Source: an uncultured Acetatifactor sp. (GTDB taxonomy: Bacteria; Bacillota; Clostridia; Lachnospirales; Lachnospiraceae). Taken from it: a DNA stretch of 32,226 nucleotides. The notes beneath the pieces are model-generated. The model was not told the origin of the DNA, did not search any database, and saw nothing but the letters and a program-made list of their open reading frames with translations. Each line of letters begins with the position of its first letter. Position 1 is the first letter of the stretch. Positions 7,435 through 14,968 of this stretch are shown one piece after another. The stretch spans positions 1 through 32,226 of the forward strand of contig CAJTKW010000045.1 of NCBI GenBank assembly GCA_910577035.1, given 5' to 3'. The position numbers were made by a program, and so were the translations under genes.

Positions 7435-7455
7435 TTTGAAAGGATCCGGGAAACT

Positions 7456-8169
7456 ATGGCGATGATTACAAATGACTGGCTGGCGGAGCTGGAGCCGGAG
7501 TTCCACAAGCCCTATTATAAAGAATTATATCGGTTTGTTCTGAAGGAATATAACACATCTCAGGTCTTTCCGCCGGCGGATGATATTTTTAATGCGTTTC
7601 ATCTGACGCCTCTGAGCCAGGTGAAGGTAGTTATCATCGGGCAGGATCCCTATCATAATGTGGGGCAGGCCCATGGGCTTTGCTTTTCCGTGAAGCCGGA
7701 GGTAGACATACCTCCTTCCCTGGTAAATATTTATAAGGAACTCCAGGATGACCTGGGCTGCTACATTCCCGATAACGGTTATCTGGTCAAATGGGCAAAG
7801 CAGGGGATACTGATGCTGAATACGGTTCTGACCGTCCGGGCCCACATGGCAAATTCCCATCGGGGGAAAGGGTGGGAGGAATTTACGGATGCCGCCATCA
7901 GGGCATTAAACAGGCAGGACCGGCCCATTGTGTTTATCCTCTGGGGCAGGCCGGCGCAGATGAAGGAGCGGATGCTGGACAATCCAAACCATTTGATTTT
8001 AAAGGCGCCCCATCCCAGCCCTTTATCGGCGTATAACGGATTTTTCGGCAGTAAGCCGTTCAGCCAGACCAATCGCTTTCTGGAGGAACACGGCGTAACG
8101 CCCATAGACTGGCAAATCGAAAACGTAAACAGCGCAGAAGAAAATCAAGCGACGCGTAGCGGCATTTGA
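7456..8169 (+). CDS. ung: Uracil-DNA glycosylase, family 1 (Ung)
   Basis: A 237-aa base-excision-repair enzyme that removes uracil from DNA. Water-activating motif GQDPYH is at 62-67 with catalytic D64; GLCFSV is at 74-79; and the leucine-intercalation motif HPSPLS at 186-191 has the catalytic H186. The start is ATG 7456, with AAAGGA 11 nt upstream. The last 14 or so residues, after TPIDWQIENV, look unlike the family: they are read through the start of the repeat at 8132, and the TGA stop lies in a hairpin arm of that repeat. The enzymatic core is intact, so the protein should be active. Confidence 0.96.
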   Translation: MAMITNDWLAELEPEFHKPYYKELYRFVLKEYNTSQVFPPADDIFNAFHLTPLSQVKVVIIGQDPYHNVGQAHGLCFSVKPEVDIPPSLVNIYKELQDDLGCYIPDNGYLVKWAKQGILMLNTVLTVRAHMANSHRGKGWEEFTDAAIRALNRQDRPIVFILWGRPAQMKERMLDNPNHLILKAPHPSPLSAYNGFFGSKPFSQTNRFLEEHGVTPIDWQIENVNSAEENQATRSGI

Positions 8170-8438
8170 TTTTCCTGCGCGTTTAACGAGCAAGCGCCTG
8201 CGACAGCAGGCAGTAAGCGCGACAGCGCGGGCTTGCGAGTATAGTTCGATACAGAAGAAAATCAAAGCGCAAAGTGACTTACGTCACTTGGTAGCGGCAT
8301 TTGATTTTCCTGCGCGTTTAACGAGCAAGCGCCTGCGACAGCAGGCAGTAAGCGCGACAGCGCGGGCTTGCGAGTATAGTTCGATGCAGAAGAAAATCAA
8401 AGCGCAAAGTGACTTGCGTCCCTTGGCAGCGGTATTTG
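8132..8438. repeat. Structured 135-bp-period tandem repeat (two and a partial copy)
   Basis: A 95-bp segment occurs twice with no difference (8156-8250 and 8291-8385), joined by a 39-bp linker (8252-8290) that recurs at 8387-8425 with a few changes; a third 95-bp copy decays after about 12 bp. The first linker is shortened (from 8135). Each unit holds GCCTGC-GACA-GCAGGC and GCGC-GACA-GCGC hairpins enclosed by GCAAGC/GCTTGC. The linker contains AAGTGAC-TTAC-GTCACTT. A longer stem links GCGCAG..GAAAATCAA (8132-8148) with TTGATTTTCCTGCGC (8166-8180). There is no open reading frame or transposase. It resembles a REP/MITE-type structured element. Confidence 0.8.
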
Positions 8439-8456
8439 CTTGGAGAGAAGGGCAAG

Positions 8457-9002
8457 ATGGATCAAATCATATTGACAGAGCCTGAATTGATGTATGCAGA
8501 TGATATATGGGCGTTTCGTCAGGAAATCATGGATTGCGATGCAGAAAGCGAAGACCGGTTTGCCGGCTGCATCTCTCTGGATGTAAGCACGTCGGCCGAG
8601 GAGTGGATCAAAATATGTAAGCTGAGAAGGTGTGAGGAAACATGCGGTGAAGCGGGGACGACAGTTCCTTCACATATGTATCTGGCCGTCCGCAGGAAGG
8701 ATCTTAAAATCGTGGGAATGATAGATTTACGCCACCATATTAATCATCCCGTTCTTGGAACCTGGGGAGGACACTGCGGTTTTTCGGTACGCCCCTGTGA
8801 ACGGGGGAAGGGATATGCGAAGGAAATGCTTCGCTTGAATGTATTGAATGCAAAGGCATTGGGAATACCTAAGCTTCTGGTGACATGTGATGTGGAGAAC
8901 AGGGCCAGCGAAAGGGTAATACTTGCCAATGGCGGCGTTTATGAGAAAACGATAGATGTTGACGGCAGCGGCGTAAAGAGGTACTGGATTTCGGCTGTAT
9001 AA
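8457..9002 (+). CDS. GNAT-family N-acetyltransferase
   Basis: A 181-aa protein of the GNAT fold, closest in feel to the COG3981-type predicted acetyltransferases. The acetyl-CoA pyrophosphate-binding loop is visible around residues 107-118 (VRPCERGKGYAKEM, the Q/RxxGxG/A motif with K and Y), preceded by the beta-strand segment WGGHCGFSV and followed by the VTCDVENRASERVI helix typical of these proteins. The substrate cannot be told. The start is ATG 8457 behind GAGAGAAGG; an in-frame start 16 codons upstream lies inside the repeat and is rejected. It lies between the repeat and ddh (40-bp gap). Confidence 0.85.
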   Translation: MDQIILTEPELMYADDIWAFRQEIMDCDAESEDRFAGCISLDVSTSAEEWIKICKLRRCEETCGEAGTTVPSHMYLAVRRKDLKIVGMIDLRHHINHPVLGTWGGHCGFSVRPCERGKGYAKEMLRLNVLNAKALGIPKLLVTCDVENRASERVILANGGVYEKTIDVDGSGVKRYWISAV

Positions 9003-9042
9003 TGCTGCAGAAAAATAAGATAGAAAAGGATGCTGAAAAACA

Positions 9043-10020
9043 ATGAAAATTGCAATTATGGGCTATGGAAATCTTGGAAGAGGAGTAGAGTGTGCCGTCA
9101 GTCAGAACGACGACATGGAGCTGGCAGGGGTGTTCACGAGAAGGGATCCCCAAATGGTAAAAACGGTAAGCGGCGTAACGGTATATCATGTGGATCATTT
9201 GTTGGAGAAAAAGGACGAGATCGACGTGCTGGTGATGTGCGGAGGTTCTGCTACGGATCTGCCGGGACAGACTGCAGAGTATGCGAAATATTTTAATGTA
9301 GTGGACAGCTTCGATACCCATGCGAAGATTCCCGAGCATTTTGCAAGGGTGGATCAGGCGGCGAAGGAAGGCGGAAAGGTGGCTATGATCTCCGTGGGCT
9401 GGGATCCGGGCATGTTTTCCCTGAACAGGCTGTATGCCGGTGCGATTCTGCGGGAGGGTAAGGATTACACATTCTGGGGCAAAGGGGTCAGTCAGGGACA
9501 TTCCGATGCCATTCGCAGGATTCCCGGGGTAAAGGATGCCAGGCAGTATACCATTCCGGTGGAATCTGCCCTTGCCGCAGTGAGAAACTGTGAAAATCCG
9601 GAGCTGACCGTCAGGCAGAAGCATACCAGGGAGTGCTTTGTGGTGACGGAGGAGGGCGCGGATCAGGCGCGGATCGAGGAAGAAATCAAGACCATGCCGA
9701 ATTATTTCGCCGAATATGATACCACCGTTCATTTCATCAGCGAGGAAGAGCTTCGGCGGGATCACGCAGGGATTCCTCACGGCGGCCTGGTGATTCGAAC
9801 GGGAAAAACCGGTGCAGGCGGCGGGCATAATCATGTGATCGAGTACAGCCTGAAGCTGGACTCCAACCCGGAGTTTACGGCCTGTGTGCTGGCGGCCTAT
9901 GCAAGGGCGGCATACCGTATGAGCAAAGAGGGTATACTGGGCTGTAAGACGGTGTTTGATGTAGCGCCGGCGTATCTTAGCCCCCTGACACCGGAAGAGA
10001 TGAGACGCACGCTTTTATAA
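9043..10020 (+). CDS. ddh: meso-Diaminopimelate D-dehydrogenase
   Basis: A 325-aa NADP-dependent enzyme, normal length. It interconverts L-tetrahydrodipicolinate plus ammonia and meso-diaminopimelate, giving the one-step branch of lysine and peptidoglycan precursor synthesis. The N-terminal Rossmann motif GYGNLGRG is at 7-14; family segments VMCGGSATD, SFDTHAKIPEHF, SVGWDPGMFSLNR and WGKGVSQGHSDA are all present; the C-terminal HNHVIEYSLKLDSNPEFTA region contributes to the substrate site. The start is ATG 9043; the ribosome site AAAGGA is rather distant (about 13 nt), and an out-of-frame ATG at 9030 overlaps. lysA follows 53 bp later, so substrate and product enzymes are paired. Confidence 0.96.
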   Translation: MKIAIMGYGNLGRGVECAVSQNDDMELAGVFTRRDPQMVKTVSGVTVYHVDHLLEKKDEIDVLVMCGGSATDLPGQTAEYAKYFNVVDSFDTHAKIPEHFARVDQAAKEGGKVAMISVGWDPGMFSLNRLYAGAILREGKDYTFWGKGVSQGHSDAIRRIPGVKDARQYTIPVESALAAVRNCENPELTVRQKHTRECFVVTEEGADQARIEEEIKTMPNYFAEYDTTVHFISEEELRRDHAGIPHGGLVIRTGKTGAGGGHNHVIEYSLKLDSNPEFTACVLAAYARAAYRMSKEGILGCKTVFDVAPAYLSPLTPEEMRRTLL

Positions 10021-10073
10021 GCCGGCTGCGGCAGGCCCGGGTATTACTGTAGAAGAGTGATTGAGGAGACATT

Positions 10074-11375
10074 ATGGAAAAAAGAGCGTTTGTGACAAAG
10101 GCACAGGTGGAAGAGATTGTAAAGAAGTATCCGACACCTTTCCACATTTATGATGAAAAAGGGATTCGTGAGAATGCAAAAGCCCTGAAGGAGGCCTTTG
10201 CCTGGAATCCGGGATATAAAGAATTTTTTGCAGTCAAGGCGACGCCAAATCCCTTTCTGATTAATATTTTGCGGGATTACGGCTGTGGCTGCGACTGTTC
10301 GTCCATGACGGAGCTGATGCTTTCGGAGGCTTTGGGGGTGAAGGGAGGGGACATCATGTTTTCCTCCAATAATACGCCGGCGGAGGAGTTTGCTTATGCG
10401 GCCGGGCTGGGGGCCACCATCAATCTGGACGATATTACCCATATTGATTTTCTGGAGAAGACTCTGGGCTATCTGCCTGAGACCTTAAGCTGCCGTTTTA
10501 ATCCGGGGGGATATTTTTCCCTGGGTACCGATATTATGGACAATCCCGGTGATGCAAAATACGGATTTACCAGGGAACAGATGTTTGAAGGCTATCGCAT
10601 TTTAAAGGCCAAGGGAGTGAAAAAGTTCGGCATTCATGCTTTCCTGGCAAGCAACACTGTGACCAACGAGTATTATCCCGTTCTGGCCAGACAGCTTTTT
10701 GAGCTTGCCGTGGAACTGAAAGAGAAGACGGGCGTCCATATTGCCTTTATCAATCTGTCCGGCGGGATCGGAACGCCCTACAGGCCGGATCAGGAGCCAA
10801 ATGACATCCGTGTCATAGGAGCGGCAGTACATCAGGTATATGACGAGGTGCTGGTTCCCGCGGGTATGGGAGACGTGGCGATCTATACGGAGCTGGGGCG
10901 CTTCATGATGGCGCCTTACGGACATCTGGTGACAAAAGTGATCCATGAAAAGCATACTTACAAGGAATACCTGGGAGTGGATGCCTGTGCGGTTAATCTG
11001 ATGCGTCCCGCCATGTACGGCGCTTATCATCATATTACCGTTCTGGGCAGGGAAGAGGAAAGCTGTGACCACATGTATGATGTCACGGGTTCCCTGTGTG
11101 AAAACAATGATAAATTTGCCATAGACCGCATGCTGCCCAGGGTGGAGATGGGAGATTACATTGTGATCCATGATACCGGGGCCCACGGTTTCTCCATGGG
11201 CTATAATTACAATGGAAAACTGAAATCCGCGGAGCTTCTGCTGTGTGAAGATGGCAGCGTGGAGCTGATCCGCAGGGCGGAAACCCCTATGGACTATTTT
11301 GCAACCTTTGACTGTTTTGATATTTTCCAAAGGTTATCCCAGATTAGCGCAAGAGAGGAGGGCACTGTTTCATGA
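10074..11375 (+). CDS. lysA: Diaminopimelate decarboxylase
   Basis: A 433-aa PLP-dependent group IV decarboxylase that converts meso-diaminopimelate to lysine. PLP lysine K55 is in the FFAVKATPNP segment; the phosphate-binding glycine stretch is NLSGGIG; the second-subunit substrate residues are in VTGSLCENNDKFA. The carboxynorspermidine decarboxylase branch of the fold is the main alternative, but the neighbouring ddh and the segment pattern favour LysA. The start is ATG 10074 behind GAGGAG. Its stop overlaps the next start by 4 bp (ATGA), showing translational coupling to the LD-carboxypeptidase. Confidence 0.9.
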   Translation: MEKRAFVTKAQVEEIVKKYPTPFHIYDEKGIRENAKALKEAFAWNPGYKEFFAVKATPNPFLINILRDYGCGCDCSSMTELMLSEALGVKGGDIMFSSNNTPAEEFAYAAGLGATINLDDITHIDFLEKTLGYLPETLSCRFNPGGYFSLGTDIMDNPGDAKYGFTREQMFEGYRILKAKGVKKFGIHAFLASNTVTNEYYPVLARQLFELAVELKEKTGVHIAFINLSGGIGTPYRPDQEPNDIRVIGAAVHQVYDEVLVPAGMGDVAIYTELGRFMMAPYGHLVTKVIHEKHTYKEYLGVDACAVNLMRPAMYGAYHHITVLGREEESCDHMYDVTGSLCENNDKFAIDRMLPRVEMGDYIVIHDTGAHGFSMGYNYNGKLKSAELLLCEDGSVELIRRAETPMDYFATFDCFDIFQRLSQISAREEGTVS

Positions 11376-12409
11376 GGTATCCCGAGAATCTGTCGCCGGG
11401 CGGGATGATCGGCTTTCTGGCCCCTTCCTTCGGCTGTGCGGCAGAACCTTACAGAACCGCTTTTCGACATGGACTGGAACGTCTGGAAGGGATGGGCTAC
11501 AGGACTCTGCAGGGGCCTAACTGTTATTGTGACAATGGCGTCGGAATCAGCAGCAGTCCGGAAAAATGCGGTGCAGAGGTGATGGAGATGTTTGCTTCGG
11601 AGGCGGACTGCCTGATTTCCTGCGGAGGCGGGGAGCTGATGTGTGAGATCCTGCCTTATGTGGACTTTGAGCGGCTGGCCCGGCTGAAGCCGAAGTGGTT
11701 CATGGGATACTCCGATAATACGAATCTGACATTTACATTGGCAACCCTGGCAGATACGGCTTCCGTGTATGGTCCCTGTGCGTCTGCCTTTGGCATGGAG
11801 CCTCTGCACGCTTCGGTCGAGGACGCGTTTGGAATTTTAACCGGCAGGGTGCAGACCGTGAAAAGCTATGGTACCTGGGAGAAGGAGAGCTTAAAAAGCG
11901 AAGAAGCTCCCTGTGCGCCCTATCATCTGACAGAGCCGTTAAGAATCAGGAAATTCCGGGGAGAAACGGAGCTTGGGGAGGCGGAGGAGCTGCGGTTTTC
12001 CGGGCGGCTTCTGGGGGGCTGTATGGACTGCCTTGTGAATCTGCTGGGCACCCGCTTTGACAGGACAGTGGATTTTGTGGAGAAATACAAGGAGGATGGG
12101 ATTATCTGGTTCCTGGAGTCCTGCGACCTCAATGTGTTTGGCATCCGCCGGGCCATGTGGCAGATGGAAGAAGCCGGCTGGTTTCGGCATGTGAAGGGAT
12201 TTCTGATCGGCAGGCCGGCGAACGGAGAGCCGATGATGAACCTGAATTCCTGTGATGCCGTGCTCCAAGTGGCCGGGCGCAAAAATGTGCCCGTGCTCAT
12301 GGATGTGGATCTTGGGCACTGTCCGCCGATGATGCCCCTTGTTGTCGGAAGCCTGGGAGAGGTAACAGCGGCGGGAAACGGCATGACGGTGAGTATGACA
12401 TCATTATAA
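11372..12409 (+). CDS. S66-family LD-carboxypeptidase (LdcA/MccF-like)
   Basis: A 345-aa serine peptidase. S66 enzymes remove the terminal D-Ala from murein tetrapeptides at the L-centre of meso-DAP, or (MccF) inactivate peptide-nucleotide antibiotics. The triad is visible: S114 in the FMGYSDNT nucleophile elbow, E249 in FLESCD and H316 in DLGHCPP. There is no signal peptide, so it acts in the cytoplasm, fitting murein recycling. The gene overlaps lysA by 4 bp and follows ddh, which supports a diaminopimelate or cell-wall substrate over antibiotic immunity. The next gene starts 16 bp downstream, so it is probably in the same transcript. Confidence 0.88.
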   Translation: MRYPENLSPGGMIGFLAPSFGCAAEPYRTAFRHGLERLEGMGYRTLQGPNCYCDNGVGISSSPEKCGAEVMEMFASEADCLISCGGGELMCEILPYVDFERLARLKPKWFMGYSDNTNLTFTLATLADTASVYGPCASAFGMEPLHASVEDAFGILTGRVQTVKSYGTWEKESLKSEEAPCAPYHLTEPLRIRKFRGETELGEAEELRFSGRLLGGCMDCLVNLLGTRFDRTVDFVEKYKEDGIIWFLESCDLNVFGIRRAMWQMEEAGWFRHVKGFLIGRPANGEPMMNLNSCDAVLQVAGRKNVPVLMDVDLGHCPPMMPLVVGSLGEVTAAGNGMTVSMTSL

Positions 12410-12425
12410 AAAGGAGTATGCCGAT

Positions 12426-13697
12426 TTGTTGAAGCGTGAAAAAAAGGAAAAAAGTATCCGCACAAGGATGGTCGGGATGGTTCTGCTGCCCATCCTTGTG
12501 TTGAGTCTGCTGATTATTTTCATAGGCATGGCATTGCTCTACCGGTTATATACCCAAAGTATCCGGAATGAGCTGACAGCAACTACCAATGTAGTACTGG
12601 ACTGTTTAAACCTTACGGTCAGGGGGGATTATGCGTATGAATCGGGTATGCTGTTAAAGGGAGACTTGAATATTACGGATTCCACAATGCTGTATCGTGT
12701 TCAGGAAAAGGCTCAGATTGATATTACCATATTCTGGCAGGATACCCGTATTTTATCAACGGTGTCCAATGAATACGGAGTTTCTGCCGTGGGAACCAGG
12801 GCGGCTAAGGAGGTTATTGAGGCCGTTCTGGAAAGAGGGGAATGTTATTATTCCACAAATCTGGATATTAACGGAGTACCTTATATCGGATATTATATGC
12901 CGATAAAAAATGCAGACGGCACCATTGTCGGAATGATTTTTGCCGGCAAGAAAACGAATATGGTATATCAGGGAATCAAAGCGGTAATGCTGTGGTTTGT
13001 TGGGATTTCGGCTGCCGCCAGCATTCTGGCGGTAATTATCAGCAGTGTGTATTCCAACCGCATGACATCGGATATAAACCTGATAAACTCTTTTCTGAAA
13101 ACAATTTCCGAAGGAGATTTAACGGTAAATCTTGATAAAAGAATTGCCTGCAGAAAAGATGAGCTGGGCAGAATCGGAGAGTATGCTTCCAGAATGAGGA
13201 CGGATCTGAAGAAAATGATCGAAAGAGATCCCCTTACTTCGCTGTATAACAGGCGCAGCTGCAACAACCGATTAAGAGCCCTGGAGAACACGCAGTCGGA
13301 GTATACGGTGGTCATGTGTGATATTGACTGGTTCAAGAAGATCAATGACACCTACGGGCACGATGCCGGAGATTATGTTTTGGTGACGCTTTCAAAGCTG
13401 ATCGGTGAAAATGTTAAGGGCTGCGGATTTGCAAGCCGCTGGGGCGGAGAGGAATTTCTGCTGGTTTATCAGCTGGCCCATGATGAGGCAATGCAAAAGG
13501 TGCGTCTGATGCAGCAAAGTATCCGGGAGTATGATTTTACATATGAAGGGAAAGCAATTCAGGTCAGCATGACGTTCGGCGTGGAGGCAGGTAACGGGTC
13601 CGTGCCTTACGAACGGCGGATTTCCCTGGCAGACGGGAATTTGTATGTGGGTAAGAATAACGGGCGGGACCAGATAATTGACGGACGGGCCGTATAA
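12426..13697 (+). CDS. Membrane diguanylate cyclase with Cache-like sensor and HAMP
   Basis: A 423-aa inner-membrane signalling enzyme. TM1 is about 16-39, an extracellular sensor about 40-185 (with YIGYYMPIKNADGTIVGMIFAG, typical of a single Cache domain), TM2 about 186-208, HAMP about 209-260 and a GGDEF domain 267-420. The active-site signature is intact (GGEEF, 340-344) with metal-binding D299 and the DxxTxLxNR start (DPLTSLYNR, 268-276). The RxxD product-inhibition site is replaced by KGCG (331-334), so feedback inhibition is probably absent. The start is TTG 12426 behind AAAGGAG; no better start is nearby. It follows the peptidase by 16 bp and precedes the binding lipoprotein by 31 bp. 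Confidence 0.9.
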   Translation: MLKREKKEKSIRTRMVGMVLLPILVLSLLIIFIGMALLYRLYTQSIRNELTATTNVVLDCLNLTVRGDYAYESGMLLKGDLNITDSTMLYRVQEKAQIDITIFWQDTRILSTVSNEYGVSAVGTRAAKEVIEAVLERGECYYSTNLDINGVPYIGYYMPIKNADGTIVGMIFAGKKTNMVYQGIKAVMLWFVGISAAASILAVIISSVYSNRMTSDINLINSFLKTISEGDLTVNLDKRIACRKDELGRIGEYASRMRTDLKKMIERDPLTSLYNRRSCNNRLRALENTQSEYTVVMCDIDWFKKINDTYGHDAGDYVLVTLSKLIGENVKGCGFASRWGGEEFLLVYQLAHDEAMQKVRLMQQSIREYDFTYEGKAIQVSMTFGVEAGNGSVPYERRISLADGNLYVGKNNGRDQIIDGRAV

Positions 13698-13728
13698 CGG
13701 CAGGTATGCCGGGCAGGAGGAGACGGAT

Positions 13729-14508
13729 ATGAGGAAGGTTTTGGCGGGGATACTGGCAGGTATGATGATTTTCATGGCAGGATGCGGCAGTGTACCCGGG
13801 AATACGGTACATAGCCTGAGCGATCTGGAAGGAAAGACAATCGGCGTGCAGTTAAAGACAACCGGTGACAGTTATGCAACGGAAATCAAGGATGCGGATG
13901 TTCAGCGCTTTGCGAAAGGGCGTGATGCGGTGGAGGCACTGCGGGCAGGGAAAATAGACGCTGTCATGCTGGATGATGCGCCGGCTAATGTATTTGTCAG
14001 GGAATACGGAGACATCAGGATCCTGGAAGAGGCCTATGCGGATGAAGAATACGGGATTGCCGTCAGCAAGGATAATCCGGAGCTGCTGCAAAGGATGAAT
14101 CATGCGCTGGAAAAACTGCAGTCCGAGGGGACCATAGACCAAATTGTGAAAGCGTGGATAGAGGGGGGAGAAACCAGGTCCGCTTATGAGGGACAGACCA
14201 GGGATTCCTATGCGGGAGGCACGCTGCTGATGCTGACCAACGCAGAATTCCCTCCTTATGAGGAAAAGCTGGAAGACGGAACCATTGTGGGAATTGACAT
14301 AGACATCATGAAGGCAATCTGTGATGAGCTGGATATGAAGCTGCAGGTGGAGCATACCTCCTTTGATTCGCTGATTGCGTCGCTGCAGAGAGGAACGGGG
14401 GATGTTGCCATGGCGGCGATGACAATCAATGAGGAACGGCTGGAGCAGGTAAATTTTTCGAATATTTATATGTCTGCAAAGCAGGTTATCATCGTCAGAA
14501 GTAAATAA
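13729..14508 (+). CDS. Circularly permuted family 3 solute-binding lipoprotein
   Basis: A 259-aa lipoprotein with lipobox FMAGC (C19). It has both lobes of an amino-acid-binding protein, in reversed order. Residues 30-147 match what is normally the C-terminal lobe (DLEGKTIGVQLKTTGD, then LDDAPANVFV, DEEYGIAVSKDNPELL, and the closing helix EGTIDQIVKAW). Residues 164-259 match the normally N-terminal lobe (TNAEFPPYEEKLEDGTIVGIDIDIMKAI, DSLIASLQRGTGDVAMAAMTINEER, VNFSNIYM) and stop where the hinge would continue. Ligand residues T44/T45, D82 and R237 are present, so binding may be kept. The start is ATG 13729 behind AGGAGG. No permease or ATPase gene is adjacent; the upstream neighbour is a diguanylate cyclase. 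Confidence 0.85.
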   Translation: MRKVLAGILAGMMIFMAGCGSVPGNTVHSLSDLEGKTIGVQLKTTGDSYATEIKDADVQRFAKGRDAVEALRAGKIDAVMLDDAPANVFVREYGDIRILEEAYADEEYGIAVSKDNPELLQRMNHALEKLQSEGTIDQIVKAWIEGGETRSAYEGQTRDSYAGGTLLMLTNAEFPPYEEKLEDGTIVGIDIDIMKAICDELDMKLQVEHTSFDSLIASLQRGTGDVAMAAMTINEERLEQVNFSNIYMSAKQVIIVRSK

Positions 14509-14517
14509 AAAATTTGC

Positions 14518-14546
14518 TTGTCAAGCTGCCGTTTCTGTGTTAAAAT
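14518..14546 (+). promoter_or_regulatory. Promoter of tRNA-Leu
   Basis: -35 TTGTCA (14518-14523), 17-bp spacer, -10 TAAAAT (14541-14546), 30 bp before the mature tRNA 5' end. Confidence 0.75.
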
Positions 14547-14575
14547 CATATTTGTTGCGGATAGTATCCACATCG

Positions 14576-14658
14576 GCCGGCGTGTCGGAATGGCAGACGA
14601 GGCAGACTCAAAATCTGTTGTGGGCAACCACGTGCGGGTTCAAGTCCCGCTGCCGGCA
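14576..14658 (+). tRNA. tRNA-Leu (anticodon CAA)
   Basis: An 83-nt class II tRNA. The 7-bp acceptor stem pairs 14576-14582 with 14651-14657 (last pair G-U), followed by discriminator A14658. The anticodon stem GCAGA/TCTGT holds the loop CTCAAAA, anticodon CAA at 14609-14611, which reads UUG leucine codons. The long variable arm (TGTGG-GCAA-CCACG) is typical of Leu. The T arm is GCGGG-TTCAAGT-CCCGC. The CCA end is not encoded (GCA follows), so it must be added enzymatically. Confidence 0.96.
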
Positions 14659-14668
14659 GCAAACCCAT

Positions 14669-14717
14669 ATAATCCGAACCTGTTTCCGATAGGGAACTGG
14701 CTCGGATTATTGGTTTT
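14669..14717 (+). terminator. Rho-independent terminator of tRNA-Leu
   Basis: A long hairpin: outer arms ATAATCCGA (14669-14677) and TCGGATTAT (14702-14710), inner CC/GG and GTTTCC/GGGAAC pairs with a GATA loop, then five T residues at 14713-14717. Confidence 0.85.
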
Positions 14718-14806
14718 TCGGGGCAGTAAGATGTGTTAATAACAAAGTAATTCCGGATTTTGAAATATGATTTTTTTATGAATTGGTATTTGTCCGGATG
14801 GCAGCA

Positions 14807-14927
14807 AGCCCGGGCGGGGCCGTCAAGGTTGAAGTGCAGGATGCTTTCAGCACTAGCTTTGGCAGTCCCGCCTGGGTTCATTTTGTGGTCATTAAGGCGG
14901 GCAAGTTCCAAGGTAAATGAACCTTTT
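14807..14927 (+). ncRNA. Unassigned highly structured leader or small RNA
   Basis: A near-continuous hairpin of about 28 bp lies between the tRNA terminator and the sigma gene. 14807-14820 pairs with 14865-14878 (14 bp), 14822-14830 with 14855-14863 (9 bp), and 14833-14837 with 14850-14854 (5 bp), with a 12-nt apical loop. About six pairs are G-U on the plus strand, so a rightward RNA is the stable form. A second stem, GGTTCATTT (14875-14883) with AAATGAACC (14915-14923), is followed by TTTT and competes for 14875-14878, so the two are mutually exclusive. It matches no riboswitch, T-box, 6S or SRP RNA pattern known to me. It may be an attenuator-like leader of the sigma gene or a separate small RNA. 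Confidence 0.5.
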
Positions 14928-14968
14928 GACATCCGTATCCGTCTATGTCAGTGAAAGGAGGAAATGAG

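Noticed and set aside
8156..8385. Repeat units as tRNA or CRISPR
   Set aside because: The nested hairpins look cloverleaf-like but lack tRNA loop sequences. Two long identical units with a long linker do not form a CRISPR array.
8869..9834. 321-aa minus-strand frame
   Set aside because: It is antisense to the GNAT gene and ddh and has no family signature.
11372..12409. MccF microcin-immunity enzyme
   Set aside because: The catalytic triad alone does not separate it from LdcA, and the ddh-lysA context favours a murein peptide substrate.
14760..14954. 64-aa frame through the structured region
   Set aside because: It has no ribosome site, and the G-U-rich pairing indicates an RNA rather than a protein.
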